This document shows, piece by piece, positions 39,309-51,084 of a stretch of 64,000 nucleotides of DNA (positions are counted from its first letter, which is position 1; each line of letters begins with the position of its first letter). This stretch comes from Paramecium sonneborni (lineage: Eukaryota > Ciliophora > Oligohymenophorea > Peniculida > Parameciidae). The position numbers were made by a program, and so were the translations under genes. Under the pieces are notes generated by a model that did not search any database, was not told the DNA's origin, and saw nothing but the letters and a program-made list of their open reading frames with translations. Where the stretch lies: positions 509,903-573,902 of the forward strand of contig CAJJDN010000054.1 of assembly GCA_905182985.1 (NCBI GenBank), written 5' to 3'.

Positions 39309-41152
39309 TCACATTAATTATGATTCAAAATATAAAGCTATTTTACTCTTCAATTTCAATTCTGATTTTAAATTTTTAATAAATTCCATAGATGAACAAT
39401 CTATGATAAATCTTTCAATTAAATCAAATTAATTGAATATTTAAATTCCATGATCAATTTCTTCTTTTGATATTTTAATTCCCTTCAAATCTAATGTTAG
39501 ACGTTTTAATTATTTTAATTTTTAGAGTCCAATATAAAAATTATTAAAATTTAGATTTTGTGTTCTATTAATTATAAGTATAATAATATTACTTATTTAA
39601 TATAATTGTAATATTCTTCACTTCAGAAAAATTACCTAATAATTGAAATAATTTATCAAATTGTTCCTAATCTATCTATTAATTATAAAGATTAATTTTG
39701 ACTGTTAAAATTTGATATTTCTAAATTTACTGAGAAGTACTTTGAAATTATTCTTCTGTGATTTTATTTATATACAAATAAGTCATCTGTGTTTTTTCTA
39801 TTTAATTTAAGATAGCTGATTCAAATTTAATAATTGCAGTTTAATTAGCCATAAAATATAATTCTCTTATATCTGCTCTTTCTTGAGGGGATTATTTAAG
39901 ACTAAACATAATTATTTATGCTATGACATCCCTTACCTATATTAAATTTATTAAAATACCCATACATAAGTTATACTTAATTGGCAAATTTATCTACTTA
40001 AGTACATGAATGAATTCCGTCCAATTATCTATTTGTGTATAATAAAGCTGCCTTCAAAATACAAACTCCAAAATGCCAACTATCTATTAATTTTCCATTT
40101 TATTATTATTATTAAAAATATTAACTCAATTTCTCAGGAGGATAATAAACAATATCATCTTCTTATTCTTTTCCAACAGCATGTCCTTCTAAAAGATATT
40201 TTTCCTTATATTTTTCATTAGGTTCTTGTATCCCTGCTAATTTGATACTGTCATTTTTTATAATTATTGATGTACAAAAAATTCTATTCGGAAATATATT
40301 GCGTTTATGTAATTGCATAAATGCTAATAAAATCTTTTAAATAATATTTAAAAGTTCATCTAAACTAAATGGTTTATTTATATTTTTTCGATCTTTAATG
40401 ACATCATCTAAATTCTATCCTCCAAATTCTTCAAAAGAGAAAATCTTTACAGCTTCTCCTCTGTAATTTTATTAATAGAAATTACTAAAAATGTTGGATT
40501 TCTTACTTATTTTTGGTTACCTAATTTAACCAAGTATATTATCAACAAAATTTCCTTTAGGTCTTATATAGAATATGGAATTCACTTATGTAAATAATGT
40601 ATAATCTAGAATATTTAGATGTGCTTTCATATATGATTGAAAGAGAGAATCACATTAATGTTTCATAACATAAAATTTATGCAAAATTATTTTCTTACCA
40701 TTATTACTATATAAGGTAGTTTTACCAAATAATGTTTTCTTTAATACTCTTTCTTTTTTGAGATATTTCAAAATTTCAGATTTTGAACTTACATCTTTTT
40801 ATAATTCTTATTGTCTGATAGTGTCAACTCCTTCTCTAAGAAAATCAAGTAATAATTTTTGATTAGGAGGAGGTGATTTAAGAAGTTATTAAAAATATTC
40901 CCCTATCATTTATTCGCGTTACTTTATCAATATTTTTTCTTCAAACCATCCCTTTAAAACATCTTTTTTAGGAAATTGAGGAAGCTATGTTTAATTAATA
41001 AATACTTAATAATTTATATTGTATTCCTGCAAAGCATTATGAAGTTCAAGTAAGAAACTATATCTAACTCGAATATCTCTTTAATCCAGCGTCATAAGAT
41101 CTATTATACGAATTTTATATAAGACATTATCTCCTGTTGTTTCATAACCCAT
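39309..41152 (-). CDS. PX domain - pseudokinase - leucine-rich protein, 595 aa
   Basis: Read from ATG 41152-41150 with introns at about 39932-39959 (ends AAG; a 34-base variant is possible) and 39565-39592, giving 595 residues. Residues 1-115 form a PX-like phosphoinositide-binding domain (YKIRIIDLMTLDQRDIRVR, LPQFPKKD). A degenerate kinase fold follows: FEEFGGQNLDDVIKD, FMQLHKRNIFPNRIF, SIKLAGIQ, VYYPPEKLS, DSWHFGVCILKAAL. Neither HRD nor DFG survives, so it should be inactive. The last ~180 residues have leucine-rich repeat character (LQKLKQLKRLTLDLKG). PX plus dead kinase recalls animal PXK, which acts in endosomal sorting; homology to it is not proven. Its stop is 7 bases from that of the channel gene. 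Confidence 0.75.
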
Positions 41153-41462
41153 TATTTTGATTTCATATTACATTCTTTATGTATTTTAACAATTCAATTA
41201 TATTTTATTTATATTGAAATAATTCAATATTTATTTTATTGAATAAGACATTTTAAAAGGCTTTTAAAACTATATCTAATCCTAAAATCATCAATTATCA
41301 ACTTAAATAATTATATTAAATTGAGCTCCACAATTTTCAGATTTTTATAAGAAAAGCAAAATAATTTAGAATGTTGTCTAAACTTGTAATCCATATTAAC
41401 TAATTTTTATGTTATAATTGAATTTTTCTTGATCTTTTATTTTATTAAGAATTTTATTATTA

Positions 41463-43092
41463 ATGAATGAAATTCTTGTCAAAAGAAGTGAATAATTTAG
41501 AACTGAAATTCGTAAATAAAATTTAGAACAAAGAATTTAGCAAAAACAGATTTGATAAAAACCTTCTTATAAATGAATATAGTAATTTAATAGATTTTGA
41601 ACTTAAATACAAAGATCATATAGAAAAGCAAATTTAGTTAATTCTTTAAAACCCAGATGATTAAAACATATAAAAACTCATCTAATTAGTGTAATAGTTA
41701 AGTGCAAAATATAGCGATTATATTATAGATCATACAGAGAGTTATTGATTGATTATGCAATTTTGATAGATTTTAGAATTTTAGAATTTTTATTTTTATA
41801 AGGTCTGGAAAGAAATTAAATTTATAAAATAATTTTTAAAAATGCTATTATATTTAGAAAAACACTCTAACACACTTATTTAGATCTTAATTTATGTTTA
41901 AACTTAATGTGTAATTTGTTCATTAAACCCCTAGTAATTAAGCATAGCTTCTCTGATCAAATCTAAAAAGAAAGTTTAACCTAATATTTAAACATAATTA
42001 GTGATAATTTACTTGAAGAACATAGAAAACTTTATTGAGAATTGATGCTTATTTTTTTAAGTTCTGCAGATATAGCTTTCCATTTCTAAAGCTAGTATTT
42101 TTAATATATTGTGAAGAGTTAATCTAATGTAGAAATAATACTACATAGATATAAATTCGGATTATTCCATATCTAATCTAAAAATATCCATAAGCTAACC
42201 AATTTGATTGGAAAACATTCAATTTTGCTAATTCTGAAAATAGAAAACCTTGGAAGTGTATATTTCATTTTCTCAAATAACTAAATTCTTATACTTTTTG
42301 CGGTAAATAATTATTGCTTGACATATATTATTTGATCTAAAATGCAATTTCTACAGTTTACTATGACTAAATTGTAAACACAGATTTAATGTTTGTATTG
42401 CTAATGCTAAATTAGATTACCAATAATTTATTTTATATTATGACTAAATTATTGTTATGTGCATTTTCATGTTATAGATTAATACTTATAATTAAAAGGT
42501 AACAATATAGATGACTTAACGAAAAGCAATACATTTTTTATTAGAAAATTTAATATATTATTAGTCATTTTTATTTCTAAACTCTTACACTTTTATTAAT
42601 TTGAATACAATAGTTATTATCTACAGCTAATAATTATACATAAATCTAAAATTTTACAGAATCCTAAAAATTAAACTATTTTTAAACCAAATAATACTTC
42701 AGAAGCAATTTATATAGACACAAAAAAAATATGGTTCAATCTATTAAATTAATGCGATTGATATTTGAAGAAAATGACATATACTTAAATTTATTAGTGA
42801 GGATTTAATTAAATTTTTTTAAATAACTTCAATAGATGTATGGATTGAGATTTTGAAACTTTTAGAAATAGTTCTTCGTAAAAAATAACATTTTCAAATG
42901 CTTATGGAAGATCATCATTAAAAAGAAATGTTATTCGAAATTCTAAGATAAGTTATATCCACTGCTATGACCTACGCTATTCTAAATTGCATAGATTTAT
43001 TATTATTTTAAAGCGTAGAGATAAAAAATATTAGAAATATTTTCAAATGCAGTAATCTACTTTTAAAGACATCTTAGAAAAATTTGTTATGA
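41463..43092 (+). pseudogene. Decayed importin-alpha/armadillo-like gene
   Basis: The start looks real: MNEILVKRSEQFRTEIRKQN resembles the importin-beta-binding segment of importin alpha, and a frame change then gives RFDKNLLINEYSNLIDFELK. Later fragments in changing frames include LIQILIYVQTQCVICSLNPQ and, near the 3' end, IDVWIEILKLLEIVLRKK, LRQVISTAMTYAILNCIDLL to TGA 43090-43092, as expected of armadillo repeats. At least three frame changes and several TGAs separate them. No intron set I tried restores one frame. Importin alpha carries nuclear-localisation-signal cargo; this copy is presumably non-functional. Confidence 0.5.
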
Positions 43093-43250
43093 CGCTAATA
43101 AACTACTGAATATCTCTTAAAAGTATACTTTGAAAAGTGAATAAATATTTGTGCATATATTTATTTATGATTTATATAAAATTAAAATATTGATTTTTGT
43201 GAAATATTTTGAATTTAATGATGATAAAATAAAATATATACAATATTAAT

Positions 43251-44370
43251 TCATTAATCTTAGGGTTTAATATTTTAAAAAAGGGAATTCAAATTTTGAT
43301 TTAATTATTAGTTTATTTATGATTAATTGTAAGGTAGAATGAATTGAGGGTTTTGGGATATTTGTGAGGGTTAAGAATATATTTGTTGCATATATTGAGG
43401 CTACTGTAATTATTGCTATTAAAAAGGTTGCTAATTTTAAATCAATTATTAATATTATTATTACTATTACATTTACAACTACATTTATTGTTATAGAAAC
43501 ATTTATTGATAGTATTACTATTATTACATTGATTACTACATTTAGATCATTGAATGATGTTGCTATTATTATTATTATAATTATTATTATTGTTATTATT
43601 ATTATTGATTATTAAATTAGACTTTATTATTTTAATAATTATTAGGTTGTAGCTTTTCTGGTTTTTATTATTAATGTAGTTTTTCTTTTTTCTTGTTATT
43701 TTTCTTGATTTCTCCTTCTTCTTTATTTCCCTTTTTTTTAGAGATGGCTTCCATTTCATCATCAGAAAATTCAACATCACATTCATTAAGTACTTCTTCA
43801 TCGAATTGATTGGATGCATCACAACCTTTTTTACTATAGATAAAATAAGAATTTACTTAAGCAATTATCTAATTGCTTCTGGATTAAGAACAGAAGTATT
43901 TTCTATGTTAATATATACATCATCTCCAATTTGTAATTATTAATTCTGAATTAGGTTGTTAACATATCCATCCAATAGAATAGAATAATGAGGTCTTTCT
44001 ACTTTGCCAAAGACATCATCAACCTTTCCTAAGATTTCTTATTTGCTATTAACTAATAATTGATCAAGATTAATGACAAATTCTAAAAGATTTGAATAGA
44101 TAATAATATTTTCTTTGGTGATTGCTTCAATTTTGCCAATCAATTGAATTTGGTCTGAATGTTTATAATTGAAATTAATTTCTCTTTGTTCTTTAGTTTC
44201 TGGAGGTGCAAATTGTATTTTGGGTAAGATTTCATGTTTACTAAGAATTCTTGAACTCTTTTCTTCATCTTCCATGTTATTAAGCTTGATATATAATTGT
44301 TTGATACTTAAGCTTTAATTTATTGATAAAATTCATCACTACTAGAATCACTACTTTGATGATCATCCAT
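43251..44370 (-). CDS. NAF1: H/ACA RNP assembly factor NAF1, 357 aa
   Basis: Three exons (introns 44285-44307, ending AAG, and 43834-43856) give 357 residues. The acidic start MDDHQSSDSSSDEFYQQIK is followed by the Naf1/Gar1 beta-barrel at about residues 60-150: IQLIGKIEAITKENIIIYS, GKVDDVFGKVERPHYSILL, LQIGDDVYI. Then come the NAF1 signature KKGCDASNQFDEEV and EFSDDEMEAISKKK, a basic patch, and a C-terminal ~130 residues of almost pure Gln. NAF1 holds dyskerin with nascent H/ACA snoRNAs and telomerase-type RNAs before Gar1 replaces it. A shorter start at 44275 exists, but the upstream exon fits the family's acidic N-terminus. The flippase gene ends 22 bases upstream. Confidence 0.88.
43562..43613 (-). 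repeat. ATT/TAA microsatellite coding for poly-Gln in NAF1
   Basis: The plus strand is a run of ATT triplets. Read on the minus strand in the NAF1 frame it is TAA with occasional CAA and TAG codons, all Gln in this genetic code. Slippage here would change poly-Gln length without shifting frame. Confidence 0.85.
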
Positions 44371-44392
44371 TAAATTATAATTATTATATATA

Positions 44393-47300
44393 TCACATTT
44401 CAATTTCTAATTAAGTTGGTGGATTGTTTGACTAATTCTCTTTATACTAATCAACAAAGTATTTGTATCTTAATATTGCTAAATCAAAGAAGTTTGTAAC
44501 AGTCAACATTAATATCGTAGCCATATAATAATTAAAGCACTCATATAAACGTTGAAAGAGATCAAAGCTTTCGAAAAATGGGTATTATGAGAAAAGTAAA
44601 AAGAATAATATAAAACATATTGTTGACCCAAGATTGATATAAATTATAATAGGATAATTCTACAAATTTAATATATAATAATTACTGTATTATGCATGAG
44701 TAAAACTTTAAAATTGACAATAATAACAACAACACTCATTATTGTCATTCCAGCTTCTAAATAAGTAGAATTCTATCCATGATTATGAGGTGAAATAGGT
44801 TCAAATGCATAAAATGAAATTATCATCAACATTATTGCCTATGATAATCCAGAAAGGAATTATCTCCAAAAAGATACTAAATTGAATATAGGTTTTGTCA
44901 AATACTCTCTATATATATCAGGTCTAGATTCTAAGAAGTTAGCTTTATCTTAAACTAATTGTATGTAATTTGAATTGGGATATTTTTCATCAAAAAGAGC
45001 ATATAAAATGATTGGTAAACTAGTAAAAAATACATTAAAGATTTAAGACAACCATTAATCATAGAGATTCTGACCACTAAAACCATTAGAAAAACCAAAA
45101 AAGAAGAAAGCTCCTATATATAATTGATTCTTGTAAAAGTTAAATAGAATTAAATTGCTATTCTTCCTATATGATTCATGTCCAGAATAAAACAATAATC
45201 GTCTTAAATGTTTAAATTCTCCAATAGCATAATCACTAGCCTTAGATGCCTACTATCCTTCTAAACCTCTAATACCAATCCCAACATGAGCTTATGTGAT
45301 CATAGCAACATCATTTGCACCATCCCCAATAGCTAATGTAATTTTACCTGTTAATCTTCGAACCAAATTTACAATCTCTTATTTTTGTTTTGGAGATACT
45401 CTACAAGCCATAACAGCATTTGCTTTTAAAGCAACCTTAAAAAATGCTTCTTTAAAATTATGAATTATTATAACAAGTGCTACTCCCGATACTATTAATG
45501 ACAAAGGCTCTTCAGGATGATCATTAATATAATTTGTAACCTTTCCCAATTATCTTTCCACCTATCCTTCTATATCCCCATCTATTATAAATCTTTTAAC
45601 TTAATCTGTTAACAATTTACATGAAAAACCAATATTAATTGCTGTCTCTATCTTATCTCCTGTTAATACCCAAACATTTATTCCAGCAGATTTCAAATCA
45701 GCTATTACTTCTCCTACTTTATCTTATAATTTATCTTCTATAGCTGTTGCACATAATAATTATAAATTATTTTCTATCATTTCTTCCAATTAATTCATTA
45801 AAGATTCTCTTAATTAATCATCATCCAATATAGCTTATGCTCTGTTATATTCAGATAAAAAATTTTCATATTCTTATTGTTCCAATTCCTTGTATCCTAA
45901 TACTAAAGTTCTTAATCCTATTGTCGCATACTCTTACAGTTATTTTTTTATCTCAAATAAAATATCTTTTTAAACAGTATCATTTTCATCAAAATCTTAT
46001 AACATTGATAAAATCACATTATCTGCTCCTTTACAAAATAATGTTAGTCTACCATTTTAATCTTTTAATACTATTGACATTCTCTTTCTTGTGCTATTAA
46101 ATTCAATAATCTATTAAATTTAAAACTTTAAAGTTTCCTTACTGTGTTTTATGTATACTTTCATTACATTTTCTTCCTTTCCAATATATTTAAAACCCAT
46201 TTCGGCTGCAAAACTCACCAATGCCAACTCATCTGGAGAGCTTGCATTATATTAAATATCAGATTCTATATTCTCTATTAATTCTGTCTATATTGTATGA
46301 CATAATGATAGACATAATAAACTTAAAAATATATGATCATTATTTGAAAAATGCTTTGCAGATTTTCTATTCATAAATTGAGTTCTCAATTCAGAACATA
46401 ATTCATCATCTGTAAAATCTACATTTTAAGAAACAATTCTTTATTTTTCTTTTAATGGTTTTTCATCTATTATTTCTTATTAAGCTTATTATTCATATAT
46501 ATCCCCATAAACTACATTATCAATTATTAATGATTTAAATTTCATTATATTTTATGTCAATGTTCCTGTTTTATCGCTGAATATATATTCAATAACTCCT
46601 AATTCTTCGCTTAAATTAGAAGAATGAACAGCAGCTGCTCGATCCAATGTGAAATAATTCTTATCCCATTAAATCATTTATGCTTAAAAGAATTTTACTG
46701 TCTCTAAAGTTACCAATAATGAGATTGGAACACTATTACCAAGCAATAAAAACCACATTGCAAATCTTAAAACAAAATTGTAAAAAGTATTATTTTCTGA
46801 AACATTTTAATCGATATTTAAGTAAGATTGTAATTCATTTACATTTCTCTAGTACCACACATTATAGTATGTTGATGCAAAAATACATTCAAACAACAAA
46901 AATAAGAATACCCATAAAATTTATTTGCTCATTAATATCTCAACAGTACTATATTTCATTTTTCCTATTATAGAATTCATCATAATCTTTGTATCATGTC
47001 CTGTATAAACAGTAACTGCCAAAATCCAATCAGTATTTTATAGAGAGCATCCTCTTTCTAAAAAATTTTCATAATTCAATGCTTCTTTTGGTAATTCTTT
47101 ATTTTCATTTACAATATTAAAACTACCCTTAAATTTATACATAAGTGGATTTTATCGTTCAAAATCCATTGTTACAAATCTAATAGTATTTATTGTAAAT
47201 GTTACAGATTATAAGGTAATTCTTTTTCATTCAATTATCTATATAAGGATTATAATTGTGGATGTGCATATTTCGGTTTAAGGTTAGTTTCTCCATCAAG

Positions 47301-47942
47301 ATTTTTAGTTTCTACAAAACATTCACCTCCTTTAGAAGTTGCCAATATAATAATGTCAGCAGGAATTCTCTATTCTTAAATAAAAATCAAACTTATTTAT
47401 TAGCAATTCGTATAATTTCTCCAACATAAACATTTTGCCACTTTTCATATTCGAAAACTCCAGTTCGAAGTGAGTATTTTTATACAGTTCGATTATTTTC
47501 TTCATCATCTGCTCGGTGTCTAATGGTGATGATTGAATTACCTTTTGAAGTCTTCAAAAAAATCTTTAATCATGCTGACCATAATGATGAAAGATAAAGG
47601 TAAATATACAGTGGGTTGTCCATCTGTAGTTGTGACTTGTGGTAAGATTTAACTAAAATGAATTCAAAATGTTTACAAAAAGCCTAAAAGTAAGAAATAC
47701 AAATTGGATGCTTTGCTAAATTATTCTAATGAGTTTTTTGGTAAGAATGTAAGCATATTATATTTAGAAGTTTCTACTCTATTATTGGGAATATTTTTAT
47801 CAGCAGTACCAATCAGAATCTGAGAATTTAAAAATTATTATACTTTTTTGTCAGGTTGTAATTCCCAAGGAGCTCTTCTTTTACAACAACATATTCTGAT
47901 TTGATTTTCGTTGCGATGTTTTCTATACTCGACAATATTCAT
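44393..47942 (-). CDS. P4-ATPase (phospholipid flippase), 1,134 aa
   Basis: Seven exons, with introns 47820-47843, 47653-47676, 47520-47541, 47370-47392, 47181-47206 and 44660-44685, give 1,134 residues. All P4 landmarks are present: [53 protein letters not shown], the phosphorylation loop [10 protein letters not shown] (D417), [42 protein letters not shown] (833-841) and a C-terminal helix bundle. These pumps move aminophospholipids to the cytosolic leaflet and support vesicle budding and exocytosis. The first intron (24 bases, GTA...CAG) has no TGA and would add eight residues if retained; the fourth begins GTTTG. The last intron is needed to reach the natural end QLEIEM. Confidence 0.95.
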
Positions 47943-48616
47943 ATATATATTATTAATTGAATATTCTTGAAATATAAAATAGACATTATAATAGAAAGTT
48001 AACCAGGAAGGCAAATTGTAATTCGAAGACCAAAGGAAAGATGATAATCACTACAATAATGGGCAACTAAAATAAATTCTACTTAACATAATTTTTAGAG
48101 TCATTAAAATAGCAATCAGAATAACAACAATATCTCTTAAATAGATTTTAAAATAAATATACCATCATTATAAGTTTAGAGAAAGTAAAAGAGAAAAGTT
48201 TCAGTTTAAGCACAATTTTCATTGGGTAAGGAATTATTAGTTTAAAATACTTAGTTTTTAGTGATAATTGAGGGACGAGGCTTTGTTCTAAGTCTTTAAA
48301 AATGTTTGTTAAAAAGTGGTCAAAATAAATGACATTACTATTGAAATCATGTATTTTATTGGATAAGTATAGTCATTTGGAGCAGCAATTTGTTCTTGGG
48401 GATAAAATTAAAACATGTAAAAAAAGCATAACTGTCAACATCAAACTTTCATGACCATAAATAATTGTTATAAGTAAATATCCAAATATAATAATTTTTT
48501 AAAAAGCCTTTAAAGTGACATTTCCTTCGTATTCTAATACTAATTTTAATTAAATTAATTTAAGAGTATGTTTTAGCTTTTTTCATTAATAATTATATCT
48601 CAATAATAAAATATAA
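47943..48616. other. Divergent spacer with a possible decayed ORF
   Basis: The region lies between the flippase and MORN gene starts. On the plus strand ATG 48059-48061 opens a 70-residue frame (MGNQNKFYLTQFLESLKQQS) ending at TGA 48269-48271, and the same frame reopens to TGA near 48450 (KKWSKQMTLLLKSCILLDKY). It could be a broken gene or chance in AT-rich DNA. No family recognised. Confidence 0.3.
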
Positions 48617-49604
48617 ATGAATTAATCGATATCATAAGAATATTTCATTCATAAATTTGCTTCCATCTCATTAAGCGAAAGTATTAATATCTAAATATAT
48701 GATTAGCTGATGATGACAATTCCAAATAGAGTAGTCCAGCTTTAGATTCTCGATTAATCGAATTTGTGTGGGAATTGCCAGCACACATTAAATAAAAATT
48801 AGAAAATTTCAAACCCAACCCAGACTTTCAGCTTTCTAAATAAAATGATGAAAGTGTTTACTTTGGCATATTAGTATCAGGATTAAAACATGGTAATGGC
48901 ATTTAAGTGTGGCCTTAGTCTGGAAATTTATTGATTGGGTAATAAATAATTTATATATTTTTTAGAACATGGTAATATGATTTACTTGAAGGAGTTTGTA
49001 CAATGCATTATAGAAATGGGGATATGTAATTTATTTGTAAATAACATAGTTTTGAAGCTTAGTTCTAAAGTGGGCGTACAAATGGTTTTGGTATGTTTAA
49101 ATCTGATAAAAAAATTGTTAAAGGTAATGTAAATTCTTAAATTTAGGAATTTGGATTAACAACTTGCTAGAAGGTGAAGGATAAGAAATTAAAACTGATG
49201 GAACAAGATTTTTTGGATAGTTTTATAACGGCAAGAAATAGGGCAAAGGAATGCAAGTGTTCCTAGATGGATGCAAGTTTTAATTGTCTTATATTTAATT
49301 GTAGATACGAGGGATCATTTGAAAATAACAAATTTTCAGGTGAAGGAATCTTTTATTGGAGTGATGGAAGCTACTATAGAGGATAATTTTAGAAAGGTTT
49401 GATAATGGGATTCGGAAGTTATATCAACAATAATGGACTTGAATTAATTGGATTGGTAATGCTGGTTAATTATAAGTTAATTAGTTCTCAGAATTGAAAA
49501 AAACATAAGCGAAAGAGATTGGTCTTAATAAAAATCTACAGAGCATTATGTACATAAACTAGTACAACTAGAGTCTTTTAATCGAAAAGATACATCTTCT
49601 CTGA
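48617..49604 (+). CDS. MORN-repeat protein, 284 aa
   Basis: Six exons, with introns 48681-48706, 48939-48965, 49124-49146, 49277-49304 (starts GTTTT) and 49456-49484, give 284 residues. From about residue 65 there are successive MORN units: VYFGILVSGLKHGNGIQVWP, WQYDLLEGVCTMHYRNGDM, GQFYNGKKQGKGMQVFLDG, YEGSFENNKFSGEGIFYWSD, YYRGQFQKGLIMGFGSYIN. MORN repeats form an extended beta-sheet that scaffolds membrane or cytoskeletal complexes, for example at basal bodies and the cortex. The first exon (MNQSISQEYF) is supported by the intron that links it in frame. The last intron is the least certain: without it the protein would end 13 residues later in another frame. Partner unknown. Confidence 0.85.
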
Positions 49605-49699
49605 CTTTATATATATATTTAAATTATATTAATATTATTTTATGATGAGATGGTTTGTTAGTATGATATTATTAATTAATAATATATAAAAATAAAATT

Positions 49700-49708
49700 C
49701 GTTTTTGG
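49700..49708 (+). promoter_or_regulatory. CGTTTTTGG element upstream of TMP-C
   Basis: TTCGTTTTTGG lies about 52 bases before the TMP-C start, matching the elements near the other TMP genes in core (CGTTTTT) but further from the ATG. Regulatory role inferred. Confidence 0.25.
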
Positions 49709-49759
49709 AATTTTTAACACTTAATTATCTGGTGTTGGCTTCATTATTAATTACAATAT

Positions 49760-50988
49760 ATGTATAAATTAGCAGTCTGCACATTGCTTATCCTTAGCGT
49801 AACAGCAATAGATGTCACAAACTCAGTTTGGACAAGCCATGACCAAAAAGCTTTTGCTTAAATTAAATAATCTGGTTGGGGTAATTTCATTTTGAACTTT
49901 GGTGAACTCCATTTAACAACAGGAGGTATCCTTGCAGAATTAAACACTGAAATTGCTAAACTTGTAATTAATATTTTAATAATTTTGTTTAGATTGGTGA
50001 ATTGGATGAAGAATTAGCAGAAGTCCATCATTAATTTGCAAGAAGAACAGACGTTCACAATAGAGAAGTAAGCAGACTTTCATAAGAAATCTAAGACAAA
50101 GAAAGAGGTATTTAGTTTATTTTTAAGATTCTTTTTAGAGGTCTTCAATGCCCACGATTTCTATGATAACGTTTTGATCCCATAAAGAGATAGATTTGCT
50201 GCTCAACTTGAATAATTATAAGAAAACATTTTTTATAACAGAAAGACACTTAATGAGGCAACAGTTTAAAGAGCTAATGATCATGCTGAATTTGAAGCTA
50301 AAGTTGCTGAACATAATGAAGCTATCAGTGCTATTGATGAATCATTATAATTACTTAGCTAATTGGAATCACCATCCCTTGTCTAAATCTAAAAGGTTTA
50401 AAAGAATTTAACAAAAATCTAATAATCACTTAAAAGACATAGCACATTCTAAACCTTCATTAAGACACTTTTGGAAATTGCTGTTGAAGCTAACTTTGCT
50501 GATTAAGGTGCTCTTAAAGAAGTATATATTTATAATATAATTTTCTTCATAGATTTTGACTGCCTTCAACAATTTGAGAGTTTAATTAGTTGATTCCTTA
50601 AATTAACTTACAGCTGATGAAGCTGAAGCTTAAAAAGACTTTGAGGCTAGAGTCATTTAATTAAATTAAGAACATGCTGAATTTTAAAGAGCTGTTGTAG
50701 TTAAGACAGCTGAAATTGAAGCTAATGCTAGTAGATTATTAATAATAATAATTTATAGACAAGATTGACTAAACCCTTGATTTAATTGATGAATTACATG
50801 CTGATTTAGACACTTTGAATGGATAATTATAAGCAGAAAATGATGACTATGCTTTCTGTACTGATGTCTATAATGCCACCGTTGCTGAATACAACAAAGA
50901 ATTAAATGCTGCCCATTAAGCTTTAGATTTATTGAACCAACCAAGATTTACAGATTATGTTAAATCTTAACTCAAAGGAGCATTTTGA
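49760..50988 (+). CDS. Trichocyst matrix protein (TMP-C), 369 aa
   Basis: Five exons (introns 49964-49992, 50108-50138, 50522-50552, 50731-50758) give 369 residues. It has a signal peptide [16 protein letters not shown], then two coiled-coil blocks rich in Ala, Glu, Asn and Gln (for example [18 protein letters not shown] and [19 protein letters not shown]). The C-terminal half contains the Cys-bearing [17 protein letters not shown], as in many TMPs. It is a secreted structural precursor of the trichocyst matrix. All four introns end in TAG, unlike TMP-B. A close relative of TMP-A/B in layout but clearly diverged in sequence. Confidence 0.9.
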
Positions 50989-51084
50989 TATTATTCATTC
51001 AATAAAAGTAAATCATTTCATTATTAAATTACATTAAAATATTCTTTCTACTTCCAATAATTAAATAAACTATTTTTTGTCATT

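Noticed and set aside
43364..43615. Plus-strand Ile-rich open frame across the NAF1 3' end
   Set aside because: It is the reverse complement of the TAA-coded poly-Gln tail of NAF1; the Ile run is only the microsatellite read backward.
44039..44275. Short 78-residue NAF1-like protein ending at a TAA
   Set aside because: TAA is Gln in this code; the frame continues through the Naf1 domain and tail.
44285..44400. C-terminal extension of the flippase into NAF1
   Set aside because: Without the intron at 44660-44685 the flippase frame drifts. With it, the protein has a natural end at 44393 and the downstream exon fits the NAF1 acidic start.
47943..48450. Long minus-strand open frame running toward the flippase start
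   Set aside because: Composition is Phe/Leu/Ile noise expected from AT-rich DNA with one stop codon, and it would overlap the flippase in another frame.
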